DNA of 32,044 bases from Deltaproteobacteria bacterium (GTDB taxonomy: Bacteria > Desulfobacterota > Desulfobulbia > Desulfobulbales > Desulfurivibrionaceae), in the NCBI GenBank assembly GCA_021811385.1, contig JAJZPC010000027.1:1-32044 (forward strand), read 5' to 3'. Positions 1-7,331 of the stretch are shown here, one piece after another. The notes below the pieces were generated by a model that saw only the letters and a program-made list of their open reading frames with translations, ran no database searches and was not told the DNA's origin. The translations under genes and the position numbers were made by a program. The stretch's first letter is position 1, and each line of letters opens with the position of its first letter.

Positions 1-457
1 GGGGATCAATGGCAGCCTTGCCCTGGTCGTCGATCTTGGGAATCCGCCAGGGGCAGACCCGGACACAGGTGAGGCAGGAGACGCAGAGATCGCGTTCCAC
101 CCAGGCGGCCTTGCCCTTGTCGAGCAGATCCTGGGAGGTGATGTAGCCTGCCTTCATGGCCAGCTGGCGCAGGGCGACCATGATCTCGGCGAACCGGACG
201 TCCTGGGGGCAGACAAAGATGCAGCTGCGGCACCGGGAGCAGAACCAGAGCAGATCGGATTTGAGCAGCGCGTCTTTCAGCCCCATGCGGATCATGTGGA
301 TGATCTTCCGGGGGTCGAAGTCGGGGATTGCCTGACTTACCGGGCAGATACCGCTACAGGCGCCGCAGGAAAAACAGCGGTTTAAGAATTCGCCTCCCGG
401 AATCGCCGTTACCTCGGCGCTGAAGGCCGAATTGATATCCTTGCTGGAGATTGCCAT
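1..457 (-). CDS. HdrC-like iron-sulfur protein, 3' end outside window
   Basis: The first 152 codons of a ferredoxin-like electron-transfer protein; the gene runs off the left edge. Three CxxCxxCxxxCP motifs are visible: C28/C31/C34/C38, C73/C76/C79/C83 and C125/C128/C131/C135. The first two are spaced and placed as in HdrC, the 4Fe-4S subunit of heterodisulfide reductase; the third begins a second ferredoxin domain whose partner motif should lie beyond the edge. Such HdrC-ferredoxin proteins in sulfate reducers and relatives hand electrons between soluble carriers and Hdr- or membrane-type complexes. Start chosen at the ATG at 457, the first Met before the cysteine motifs. A TATAAT and a hairpin leader lie upstream. 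The redox partners are outside the window, so the exact complex cannot be named. Confidence 0.85.
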   Translation of the reverse strand, partial: MAISSKDINSAFSAEVTAIPGGEFLNRCFSCGACSGICPVSQAIPDFDPRKIIHMIRMGLKDALLKSDLLWFCSRCRSCIFVCPQDVRFAEIMVALRQLAMKAGYITSQDLLDKGKAAWVERDLCVSCLTCVRVCPWRIPKIDDQGKAAIDP

Positions 458-483
458 AACAAAGCCTCATCGTAAGATATGAA

Positions 484-510
484 ACCCGGCAATGGGCGCC
501 GGGTAATTTT
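484..510. promoter_or_regulatory. hairpin in the leader of the HdrC-like gene
   Basis: ACCCGGC (484-490) pairs with GCCGGGT (498-504) around a 7-base loop, and on the plus strand is followed by AATTTTTT. In plus orientation it looks like an intrinsic terminator, but no plus-strand gene lies to its left. On the minus strand it falls between the likely transcription start near 523 and the start codon at 457, so it would be a 5' leader stem preceded by an A-run. Function unknown. Confidence 0.4.
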
Positions 511-529
511 TTCTCTCCAATTGGTCCGG

Positions 530-535
530 ATTATA
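530..535 (-). promoter_or_regulatory. -10 element (TATAAT) for the HdrC-like gene
   Basis: A perfect TATAAT on the minus strand about 75 bases before the start codon. No good -35 hexamer is seen 16-18 bases upstream, so an activator may be needed or the match may be chance in an AT-rich leader. Confidence 0.35.
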
Positions 536-694
536 ACCCATCGAACCAAAAAAGCGTCGCGTACTGTAGCATAAAAAATAACCCCGCCCAATAGGTATAT
601 CTACCGGAATAAGCGGTTTTTCGGGGGTCGCCTCGGCTTTCATCGTCATCCGTGATGTGTTCGTAAAAAAAGCAGGATTTGCCCCAAGCAGGTG

Positions 695-768
695 CTTCGA
701 CAAGCTCAGCACGAGCGGAAGATCAATGCATTTTAAGATAATGACCGTTCACCCTGAGCCTGTCGAAG
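695..768. repeat. dispersed palindromic repeat (REP-like), copy 1
   Basis: CTTCGACAAGCTCAG at 695-709 and CTGAGCCTGTCGAAG at 754-768 are inverted copies with one mismatch in 15 bases, separated by 44 bases. The same half-sites recur at 31660-31712. Sequences of this type (TTCGACAAGCTCA / TGAGCCTGTCGAA) are widely scattered in intergenic DNA of unrelated bacteria. Here it sits just downstream of the kdsD stop codon. Confidence 0.75.
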
Positions 769-780
769 GGGTTTCTTTCC

Positions 781-1752
781 CTACACCAAAAACCGAAACT
801 CCCCCTTGCCCAGCAAATCCTGAAGATGGAGCACGCCTGCCAGCCTGCCGCTGTGATCGGTCACGGCGAGAAAGGTGATTTCGTGGCGTTGCATGATGCT
901 GAGGGCGTCGGCGGCGAGAAGTTCCGTGGTAATGGTTTTGGGCTTGGCGGTCATGGCCTCGGCCAGGGGAAGTCCACTCAGGCTGCCGCCTTTCTGGCTC
1001 AGCAAACGGCGAAGATCGCCATCGGTGAGGATGCCGATGATTTCTTCTTCCTGCATGATCAGGACCGCGCCAAGGTTCTTGGCGTTCAGCTCGGCAACGG
1101 CCTCCGGCAGGGTGGCGGTTTGGGAAACCTTGGGAATCGCCGCGCCGGTAAGCATCACCTCGGCGACATTGACCTTGAGGCGTTCGCCAAGGCTGCCGGC
1201 CGGGTGGTTGCGCCTAAAATCGCTTTCCTTGAACTGCTTGAGGTTCAGCAGGACCACGGCCAGGGCGTCGCCCATGGCCAGGGCGGCGGTGGTGCTGGCC
1301 GTGGGCGCCAGTCCCAGCGGGCAGGCCTCCTGCGGCACCGCGACCTTGAGCACCGCGTCCGCGCTTCTGGCCAGACTGGAGGCCGGGTTGCCGGTCATGG
1401 CGATGATCCGGGCCCCGCGTTTCTTGAGGTTGGGGAGCAGGAGGGAGAGCTCCGCGGTTTCGCCGCTGTAGGAGATGGCCAGGATGACGTCCTGGGGATC
1501 AACCATGCCGAGGTCGCCGTGCATGGCTTCCACCGGGTGCATGAACAGGGCCGGGGTGCCGGTGCTGTTCATGGTGGCGGCGATCTTCTGGCCGATGATC
1601 CCGGATTTGCCGATGCCGGTGATCACCACCCGGGCCGGGCATTCCATGATCATGGCCACGGCCTTTTCAAAATCGGCGTCGATCTGGTCGAGCAGGGCGA
1701 TGATGCCGTCCGCTTCGATCCTGAGGACTTCCTTTGCCTGTTCAATGCTCAT
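781..1752 (-). CDS. kdsD: D-arabinose 5-phosphate isomerase
   Basis: Interconverts ribulose 5-phosphate and arabinose 5-phosphate, the first committed step to KDO in lipopolysaccharide. 323 residues, normal for KdsD/GutQ. An N-terminal SIS domain (about 40-175) contains GIGKSG at 46-51 and the family block FMHPVEAMHGDLGMV at 70-84; two CBS domains fill about 200-320. The ATG at 1752 is preferred to upstream in-frame Mets because those would extend through purF, which ends 13 bases upstream at 1766, and an AGGA lies at about the right distance. It is the last gene of a purF-kdsD unit. Paralogous KdsD-type enzymes exist, so the cellular role (biosynthetic KdsD or GutQ-like) rests on family resemblance and outer-membrane context. 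Confidence 0.9.
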   Translation of the reverse strand: MSIEQAKEVLRIEADGIIALLDQIDADFEKAVAMIMECPARVVITGIGKSGIIGQKIAATMNSTGTPALFMHPVEAMHGDLGMVDPQDVILAISYSGETAELSLLLPNLKKRGARIIAMTGNPASSLARSADAVLKVAVPQEACPLGLAPTASTTAALAMGDALAVVLLNLKQFKESDFRRNHPAGSLGERLKVNVAEVMLTGAAIPKVSQTATLPEAVAELNAKNLGAVLIMQEEEIIGILTDGDLRRLLSQKGGSLSGLPLAEAMTAKPKTITTELLAADALSIMQRHEITFLAVTDHSGRLAGVLHLQDLLGKGEFRFLV

Positions 1753-1765
1753 GGGCTGGGGATTC

Positions 1766-3202
1766 CTATTTTTTGCCCGTGGACTGGCAGGCATTTTTGG
1801 GGCCGAGAACCAGTTTGGAAAAGGTCTTGTCCGGTTCCACCGGGTAATTCCCGTCAAAGCAGGCTTTGCAGTACTCCTCCGGCGGGCCGCCGCACGCCTC
1901 CAGCAACCCCTCGAGGCTGAGGTAATACAGGGAGTCAAGGCCCAGGTAATCGCGGATTTCATCAACGGTTTTCTTGTTGGCGATGAGCTCGCCGCCCGAG
2001 GGGAAATCGATCCCGTAGTAGCAGGGATTGCGGGTGGGCGGGCAGCTGATCAGCATGTGGATCTCTTTGACCCCGGCCTCGCGCAGGGATTTGACCCTGG
2101 AACGGCCGGTGGTGCCCCGGATGATGGAGTCGTCCAGGATGATGACCCGCTTGTCTTTGAGAAAGGAGCGGATGGGGTTCAGCTTGACCCGCACCGAGAA
2201 GTCGCGCATGGACTGGGTGGGCTGGATAAAGGTGCGGCCCACGTAATGGTTGCGGATCACCCCCATTTCCAGCGGGATGCCCGAGGCCTGGGAAAAGCCG
2301 ATGGCCGCGTAGTTGCCGGAGTCGGGAAAGGGCATGACGAAATCCGCGTCGATCTTGCATTCCCGGGCCAGGATCTCGCCCATGCGCTTGCGGCTCAGGT
2401 AGACGTTCCTGCCGAAGATGTCGCTGTCCGGCCGGGCAAAATAGACCTGCTCGAAGATGCAGAGGCTGCGGCGCTGGCTGGTGTCGAGGTGGAGGGAGCG
2501 CTGACCGTCGCGGTCGATGATCAGAATCTCGCCGGGCTCGATGTCGCGGACATACTGGGCCTCGACCAGGTCGAGGGCGCAGGTTTCCGAGGCGACGATG
2601 AAGCCGCCGTTGTTGAGTTTACCCAGGCACAGCGGCCTGAAGCCGCCGGGGTCGCGCACGGCGATGAGCTTGTCCTCGGTCATGAGCAGGATGGAGTAGG
2701 CGCCCTTGATGCTCTCGAAGGTATCGACGAGCGCCTTGTCAAGGCCAAGATGGGAGCAGCGGGCGAGCAGATGGACCACCACCTCGCTGTCCATGGTGGA
2801 CTGGAAGATGGAGCCCTTTTTTTCCAGCTCGTTGCGCAGGGAGCGGATATTGACCAGATTGCCGTTGTGGGCCACGGCCACGGTGCACCCCTGGTGGGTG
2901 GCGGTGAACGGCTGGGCGTTGATGATGTTGGAGGCGCCGGTGGTCGAGTAGCGGACATGGCCCACGGTGAGGTGGCCTTTCAGCCCCTGCAGGATGGCCT
3001 CGCTGAAGACCTCGTGCACCAAGCCCATGCCCTTGTGCAGGGAGACCTGGCTGCCGTCGCTGGCCACGATGCCCGCGCTCTCCTGGCCGCGATGCTGGAG
3101 GGCATAGAGGCCGAAGTAGGTGAGCTTGGCCGCGTCCTCATGGCCGAAAATTCCACAAACGCCGCATTCGTCCTTGGGGCGTGATGCGTCTGAGTATGTC
3201 AT
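1766..3202 (-). CDS. purF: amidophosphoribosyltransferase
   Basis: Makes 5-phosphoribosylamine from PRPP and glutamine, the first step of purine synthesis. 478 residues. Class II glutaminase domain first: Cys13 follows a 12-residue leader that would be cleaved to expose the N-terminal nucleophile (CGVCGIFG). The PRPP-binding loop VIILDDSIIRGTT lies near residues 352-364. Cysteines in CIFEQ, ISCPP and the C-terminal EEYCKACF match the ligand positions of the [4Fe-4S] cluster in the Bacillus-type enzyme, so this is the iron-sulfur, propeptide-bearing form. The ATG at 3202 is chosen over an in-frame ATG at 3235 because AAGGGA sits at ideal spacing and the leader length fits. kdsD follows after 13 bases. 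Confidence 0.96.
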   Translation of the reverse strand: MTYSDASRPKDECGVCGIFGHEDAAKLTYFGLYALQHRGQESAGIVASDGSQVSLHKGMGLVHEVFSEAILQGLKGHLTVGHVRYSTTGASNIINAQPFTATHQGCTVAVAHNGNLVNIRSLRNELEKKGSIFQSTMDSEVVVHLLARCSHLGLDKALVDTFESIKGAYSILLMTEDKLIAVRDPGGFRPLCLGKLNNGGFIVASETCALDLVEAQYVRDIEPGEILIIDRDGQRSLHLDTSQRRSLCIFEQVYFARPDSDIFGRNVYLSRKRMGEILARECKIDADFVMPFPDSGNYAAIGFSQASGIPLEMGVIRNHYVGRTFIQPTQSMRDFSVRVKLNPIRSFLKDKRVIILDDSIIRGTTGRSRVKSLREAGVKEIHMLISCPPTRNPCYYGIDFPSGGELIANKKTVDEIRDYLGLDSLYYLSLEGLLEACGGPPEEYCKACFDGNYPVEPDKTFSKLVLGPKNACQSTGKK

Positions 3203-3264
3203 GGCATTTTCCCTTATGCTGTGCTGGTCGATCATCCGAAAAAAAAGAAGAAATATACATCCTA

Positions 3265-3270
3265 ATTATA
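3265..3270 (-). promoter_or_regulatory. -10 element (TATAAT) for purF
   Basis: A perfect minus-strand TATAAT in the AT-rich 95-base gap between metF and purF, about 60 bases before the purF start. No convincing -35 is seen. A second candidate TATATT lies at 3252-3257 with TTCCCA 17 bases upstream. No PurR-type operator was recognised. Confidence 0.35.
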
Positions 3271-3297
3271 TGGATGGGAAATATTTTTTTGGTGCGA

Positions 3298-4833
3298 CTA
3301 TTTTTGGCTTTCCCCGGCGTGATCCAACCCTCGAAAAAAATTGAGCCAGGAGGAGGTGTTGTTGAGCGCCCAGTTGCGCGGGGGCACAAAGCCGTGCCGC
3401 ATGGATTCGGCCAGGCCTTGCGGGGCAAGGCGTTCGTAGACCCGCACATAGAGGCAGCGTTTTTTGCCGGGATACACCTCGCACCAGCCGTCGCGGCTGC
3501 CGCCGCAGGGGCCGTTCAGCAGATATTTGGCGCAGCCGGATTGCGGGCAGACAAAGGCGAGGTCGCCCAGGGTGCAATCCCCGCAGTTCTGGCAGCCGAA
3601 AAGAAGAAACTTGGTCACATGCTCCAGGTGGGTGAGTCCGTTGTCCAGCCTGGTGCCTTCCAGGGCAAGGCAGATTTTTTTGCATGCCGGGTAGAGGGGC
3701 GCTTCCTTGGTGAAGGCCAGGTTGTGGACGAGCCGGGCCATGCGGTAGTTGATCTGCAATCCTGCCCGCCCCTTGTCGCGGGGCGCGGGTTCACTGGTGT
3801 TGAGGCCGGTTTTTTCATCCTTTTTGTAGAGATAAAAACCGTCCTGGTGCCAGTAATCCATCTCCGCCACCAGTTCCTGCCAGTTCCCGGCAAGGGAGTC
3901 GGCGGTGGTGAGGAGAAAATCGATGTTTTCATGGGTGAGGCCAGGGCCGCCGAGATGGGCGCCCGCATAGCCCAATCCCTTGAGGATGGCCAGCAGCTTC
4001 GCGCCCCGCAGCAGCCGGGCCTGTTTGCCCTTGTCCGGGCTTGCCGCCTCGCGGCGGATTTCATCGTACAGCGCGTCGGTGATGACGCAGCCGGGGATTT
4101 TCCCGGTGTGCATCAGGGTTGCCACCGTAAGGTTGGGGATAAAGACATTGCCCAGCATCGGCAGGTTCAGCCCGGTTTGGCGGACATACTGGATGGCCTC
4201 GTGGAATTTGCGGGCGTCGTAGCCGACCTGGGTGATGATATAGTCTGCGCCCCTCTCGGCTTTGCGGTGGAGCTTGGCGTACTGCATCAGCAGCTCCGGT
4301 TCCAGCCGTTTGAAGGGAGAGAGGGCCACGCCCATGAGAAACGAGGTGGGCCGGATGGCGCCTTTTCCCCGGTCCGGGCCGTAGTTGCCTTTGTTCATCC
4401 GGGAGATGAGGTCCAGAACATGCACCGAGCCGAGGTCGAAGACCGGTTTTGGGCAGCCCTGGTAGCCTTCCTGGGGGTAATCGCCGGTGATCACCAGCAG
4501 GTCGCGGATGCCCAAGCGGTCCCAAGCAAAGAGCAGGCTCTCCATCTGGTTGCGGTTCTTGTCCTTGCTGGAAAAATGGACAATGACGTCAAGGCCCATT
4601 TTTTGGATCTCGCGGCCCAGAACCTCGGGAGAGAGGGCGGCCTGGCCCCCGGCGTTTTCGGTGATGCTCACCGCCTGGATGCGCGGGTCGCGGGCCAGCT
4701 TTTCGGCCAGTTCCAGGGTGCGGTCGTGTTCCCGGCTGTGCCCGCCCCGGCTGGGCACCAGTTCGAGGGTGACGGTGAATTGTTCCGGGTTGCGGAGCGA
4801 TTGCCGGAAGGGGGATTTGTTTTCAGCCAGCAT
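3298..4833 (-). CDS. metF: methylenetetrahydrofolate reductase fused to a MetV-type C-terminal domain
   Basis: Residues 1 to about 310 form the MetF TIM barrel (TLELVPSRGG at the start, SITENAGG, VITGDYP, NVFIP), which reduces methylene-THF to methyl-THF. From about 340 follows the MTHFR C-terminal (MetV-type) domain with a dense cysteine set: CQNCGDCTLGDLAFVCP, CAKYLLNGPCGG and WCEVYPGKKRC, probably metal-binding. In acetogens and many anaerobes MetF and MetV are separate proteins of one complex; here they form one 511-residue chain. Likely role: Wood-Ljungdahl methyl branch and/or methionine synthesis. ATG at 4833 matches the MetF N-terminus. No terminator is seen before purF, 95 bases downstream, so read-through is possible. 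No SAM riboswitch seen upstream. Confidence 0.9.
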   Translation of the reverse strand: MLAENKSPFRQSLRNPEQFTVTLELVPSRGGHSREHDRTLELAEKLARDPRIQAVSITENAGGQAALSPEVLGREIQKMGLDVIVHFSSKDKNRNQMESLLFAWDRLGIRDLLVITGDYPQEGYQGCPKPVFDLGSVHVLDLISRMNKGNYGPDRGKGAIRPTSFLMGVALSPFKRLEPELLMQYAKLHRKAERGADYIITQVGYDARKFHEAIQYVRQTGLNLPMLGNVFIPNLTVATLMHTGKIPGCVITDALYDEIRREAASPDKGKQARLLRGAKLLAILKGLGYAGAHLGGPGLTHENIDFLLTTADSLAGNWQELVAEMDYWHQDGFYLYKKDEKTGLNTSEPAPRDKGRAGLQINYRMARLVHNLAFTKEAPLYPACKKICLALEGTRLDNGLTHLEHVTKFLLFGCQNCGDCTLGDLAFVCPQSGCAKYLLNGPCGGSRDGWCEVYPGKKRCLYVRVYERLAPQGLAESMRHGFVPPRNWALNNTSSWLNFFRGLDHAGESQK

Positions 4834-4965
4834 GGGCAGTATCCGGGGTGTGGGTTAATGATTTTTTTCTTGCTCATCCGGGGAATGCAAGTAACCATAA
4901 CCATTATTTCGGGAAAAGGAAACAACCGGGCTGGCAGCTGAGAGCAGATGACTGAGGGCTAAAAA

Positions 4966-5628
4966 ATGGGAAAAGAGACGTTCTGGCGCCAGGCCGCCCG
5001 GGTCTTTGACGAGCGGGCCGGGGAGTATGACGCCTGGTTTGAGGAGAGCCTGCTCTTTGCCATTGAGCGCGCCGCCCTGCAAGAGCTGGTTACGCCCCTT
5101 GTGAGCCCGAAGCTTGAGATCGGCGTGGGTCCGGGCCGTTTTGCCGAGGCCCTGGGCGTGGAGTTCGGACTCGACCCGGCCCTGTCTCCGCTCAGGTTTG
5201 CCAAAAAACGTGGCGTGCAGGTGTGTCAGGCGGTGGGGGAGGCTCTGCCCCATGCCGACCAGAGCATGCGAACGGTGCTGCTGCTTTTCACCTATTGTTT
5301 TCTCGCCGATCCCATCCCGGTGCTGCGGGAATGCCGAAGGGTGCTCAAGCCCGGCGGGCATCTGGTGCTGGGGCTCATTGTGGCCGACAGCCCTTGGGGC
5401 CGAATGCTCCGGCAAAAAAAAGAGGCAGGCCATCCCTTCTACCAACAGGCCCGGTTCTATGAGCCGGCAGAGGTGGAGCAATGTCTGGCCGGGTGCGGTT
5501 TTGTCGTGGAGGAGAGACGCTCCGGCCTGGCGCAGCCGCCGGAAGCGTTGCGGGAGATGGAGCACTCCCGGGAGGGGGTGGTCAGTCAGGCGGGTTTTGC
5601 GATTCTGGTCGCCGGGGTGGCTCGGTGA
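4966..5628 (+). CDS. class I SAM-dependent methyltransferase
   Basis: 220 residues, Methyltransf_11-type Rossmann methyltransferase. SAM-binding motif I is LEIGVGPGRFAEAL near residue 50, the acidic end of strand 2 is FGLDPAL, and the motif near RVLKPGGHLVLGL (about 125-137) is typical of small-molecule methyltransferases of the UbiE/BioC type. The substrate cannot be read from the sequence. The start ATG is preceded by GAGGG. It is divergent from metF across a 132-base gap and its last 47 bases overlap the convergent zinc-ribbon gene. Not part of an obvious operon. Confidence 0.85.
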   Translation: MGKETFWRQAARVFDERAGEYDAWFEESLLFAIERAALQELVTPLVSPKLEIGVGPGRFAEALGVEFGLDPALSPLRFAKKRGVQVCQAVGEALPHADQSMRTVLLLFTYCFLADPIPVLRECRRVLKPGGHLVLGLIVADSPWGRMLRQKKEAGHPFYQQARFYEPAEVEQCLAGCGFVVEERRSGLAQPPEALREMEHSREGVVSQAGFAILVAGVAR

Positions 5629-5836
5629 GCCAGTTTTTCCGCTCCCGCAGGAACTCGACGGCGAGAAAGGCCGCGCCGCCCGCGATGATGCCCGCCACGG
5701 TGATCGCCGCCAGCCAGCCGGAGGAGTTTTTTCGCCGCCGCAGCTTCACCGGGGGAAGATCGCGGCTGCAATAACGGCAGACCAGGGCCTGGCCATGGAT
5801 CTCTTCCTTGCAGAATGGGCAGATTCGTGTGTGCAT
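5582..5836 (-). CDS. small zinc-ribbon membrane protein
   Basis: 84 residues. An N-terminal zinc ribbon has two CxxC pairs (CPFC and CRYC, ten residues apart), followed by a basic patch (KLRRRKN) and one transmembrane segment (WLAAITVAGIIAGGAAFLAVEF), then a short polar tail. Topology suggests a cytoplasmic zinc ribbon anchored to the inner membrane; function unknown. An in-frame ATG four codons upstream (5848) is rejected as the start because it lies inside the -10 element TATATG of an otherwise excellent promoter. Using 5836 leaves a leader of only about three bases. The 3' end overlaps the 3' end of the methyltransferase gene by 47 bases (convergent). Confidence 0.75.
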   Translation of the reverse strand: MHTRICPFCKEEIHGQALVCRYCSRDLPPVKLRRRKNSSGWLAAITVAGIIAGGAAFLAVEFLRERKNWLTEPPRRPESQNPPD

Positions 5837-5845
5837 GGTGATAAC

Positions 5846-5873
5846 CATATAGCGACTGCTTATCGGTTGTCAA
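5846..5873 (-). promoter_or_regulatory. promoter of the zinc-ribbon gene
   Basis: Consensus TTGACA (5868-5873), 16-base spacer, TATATG (5846-5851) on the minus strand. The expected start of transcription near 5839 is about three bases before the start codon at 5836, so the mRNA would be nearly leaderless. Confidence 0.6.
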
Positions 5874-5947
5874 GCAGGAGGTGCGGCTCTTTTTGCGCTT
5901 TTTGCCTCCTTGCTCTCGGGGGAAGCCGGGAGCGGACAAGATTTTCC

Positions 5948-5976
5948 TTGTCAGTACCCGGTTCCCTTTGTAAGAT
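5948..5976 (+). promoter_or_regulatory. promoter of trxA
   Basis: TTGTCA (5948-5953), 17-base spacer, TAAGAT (5971-5976), about 50 bases before the trxA start codon. Matches sigma-70 consensus at 5/6 and 4/6 positions. Confidence 0.55.
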
Positions 5977-6029
5977 GAACCAATTATACTCTGAATACAA
6001 TTATCCCTATGAAATAAAAGGAGAAAATT

Positions 6030-6359
6030 ATGGCGAGCGATAAGGTTATCCAGGTTTCCGACGGCGATTTCGGCGCAAAGGCCCTGCAGTCCGAGGTGCC
6101 CTTTCTTTTGGATTTTTGGGCGCCCTGGTGTGGACCCTGCAAGGCGATCGGCCCGGTCATCGACGAGCTGGCCGCCGAGTTTGAAGGCAAGCTCAAGGTT
6201 GGGAAGATGAATGTCGATGACAACCCCGTCACCCCCGGAAAATACGGGATTCGGGCCATTCCCACCCTGATTCTCTTCAAGGGCGGGGAGGTTGCCGATC
6301 AGGTGACCGGCGCGGTGGGCAAGCAGCAGCTCAAGGCGATGATCGAAAAGGCTCTGTAA
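6030..6359 (+). CDS. trxA: thioredoxin
   Basis: 109 residues, the standard length of thioredoxin 1. Active site WCGPC with C34 and C37, preceded by FWAPW, and the cis-proline loop AIPTL. Cytoplasmic disulfide reductase that serves as electron donor for enzymes such as ribonucleotide reductase and peroxiredoxins; the thioredoxin reductase is not in this window. Strong ribosome site AAGGAG seven bases before the ATG. Its own sigma-70-like promoter lies at 5948-5976 and an intrinsic terminator follows at 6387-6420, so it is probably a single-gene transcript. Confidence 0.97.
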   Translation: MASDKVIQVSDGDFGAKALQSEVPFLLDFWAPWCGPCKAIGPVIDELAAEFEGKLKVGKMNVDDNPVTPGKYGIRAIPTLILFKGGEVADQVTGAVGKQQLKAMIEKAL

Positions 6360-6386
6360 ACTCGATGTGGCAGGTGATGGCTTCCG

Positions 6387-6420
6387 GGCCCGGTTCGTAT
6401 GCGCCGGGCCTTTTCTCTTT
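6387..6420 (+). terminator. intrinsic terminator after trxA
   Basis: GGCCCGG (6387-6393) pairs with CCGGGCC (6404-6410) around a 10-base loop, followed by TTTTCTCTTTT. Its position argues against the upstream in-frame start (6399) for the next gene. Confidence 0.7.
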
Positions 6421-6443
6421 TGGCTGAAATGAATGGGCGGGAC

Positions 6444-7268
6444 ATGATTTTTTTACAACGGAATCGTCGGCTTTTTCGGACCTGTGTCCTGGCTCTTGTC
6501 TTGCTGACCGCCGCCACCGGGCTCAGCGGCTGCGCCACCCTTGACACCATGCTGGACTGGGTGGGTTTTGGGTCCGGGGGAGGGCCGGAAACCCCGGAAG
6601 CCCTGGCCATGGAGGGGATGAACGACTTCAATCGCGGGAAATACAGCGCGGCCTTGAAGCGTTTTGTCGAGATCAAGGACAGGTTTCCCTTCAGCGAGGT
6701 GGCGCTTCTGGCCGAGTTGAAGGCGGCTGATTCCAATTATTACATGGATAAGTTCAGCGAGGCCAAGACTCTGTATGAAGAGTTCGAGGCCAACCATCCG
6801 ACCAACGAGGCTGTTCCCTATGTCCTGTTCCAGATCAGCATGTGCTATTATTCGCAGATCGGCACCCATGACCGGGATCCCGGCAATGCCCAGAATGCGG
6901 TGCAGGCCTTTGAACGCTTGAACCGCTCCTATCCCCAATCGCCCTATTTTGTCGAGGCCTCGGCCAGGGCTCAGGCTGCCCGCGATTTTCTGGCTCAGCA
7001 CGAGTTTTCCGTGGCCACCTTCTATGTGCGCATCGATGAAGATACGCAGGCCCAGGGGCGGCTTGAATACCTGCTTGCCACCTATCCCAAGTCCAGCGTC
7101 GAGCCCCAAGCCACGGAGCTGTTGGCCCAGCTGAAGTCGGGTCAGGGTGTCGAGAAAACCTGGCGGAGGTTCGTGCCCACCATCTCCCTGCCGGACTGGC
7201 AGTCCTTCACCTCCGCCTTCGGCATCATGCCCGGCGGCAGCGGCAGCGGCGGGGCGGCCAAGGAGTAA
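6444..7268 (+). CDS. bamD: BamD-like outer-membrane lipoprotein
   Basis: 274 residues. Lipoprotein signal: basic start (QRNRRLFR), hydrophobic stretch, then lipobox LSGC with Cys30. The mature part contains repeated TPR-like helices (NRGKYSAALKRF, MDKFSEAKTLYEEF, NAVQAFERLNRSYPQSPY), the arrangement of BamD/YfiO, the essential lipoprotein of the BAM complex that folds outer-membrane proteins. The family is usually about 245 residues; the tail here ends in a Gly/Ser-rich stretch. Start set at 6444, which gives a normal 30-residue signal peptide. ATGs at 6429 and 6399 are possible, but the latter lies in the trxA terminator. Other TPR lipoproteins share the fold, so the assignment is likely, not certain. 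Confidence 0.82.
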   Translation: MIFLQRNRRLFRTCVLALVLLTAATGLSGCATLDTMLDWVGFGSGGGPETPEALAMEGMNDFNRGKYSAALKRFVEIKDRFPFSEVALLAELKAADSNYYMDKFSEAKTLYEEFEANHPTNEAVPYVLFQISMCYYSQIGTHDRDPGNAQNAVQAFERLNRSYPQSPYFVEASARAQAARDFLAQHEFSVATFYVRIDEDTQAQGRLEYLLATYPKSSVEPQATELLAQLKSGQGVEKTWRRFVPTISLPDWQSFTSAFGIMPGGSGSGGAAKE

Positions 7269-7297
7269 GCCCCCAGAGGCGGTTCCGGTTTATTCCG

Positions 7298-7329
7298 ATG
7301 GGCCTTCCCGTTTTGCGGGTAAGGCCCAT
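7298..7329. terminator. bidirectional terminator between bamD and queH
   Basis: ATGGGCCTTCCCG (7298-7310) and CGGGTAAGGCCCAT (7316-7329) form a 13-bp stem with a single bulged T and a 5-base loop. T-rich sequence follows on the plus side. It serves the two converging genes. Confidence 0.75.
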
Positions 7330-7331
7330 TG

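Larger units (their letters stand above)
458..780. other. 323-base intergenic gap with leader hairpin and dispersed repeat
   Basis: No convincing coding sequence here. The right half carries a dispersed palindrome pair (695-768). The left half holds the putative promoter and leader of the HdrC-like gene, including a 7-bp hairpin at 484-504. The stretch 541-690 shows nothing recognisable. Confidence 0.6.

Noticed and set aside
1475-4941. Long plus-strand open frames of 569 and 586 codons opposite kdsD/purF and metF
   Set aside because: They are antisense to genes with clear families, have low-complexity GC-driven composition and no ribosome site.
4834-4965. SAM riboswitch upstream of metF
   Set aside because: The 132-base gap has no conserved SAM aptamer core and no terminator before the start codon.
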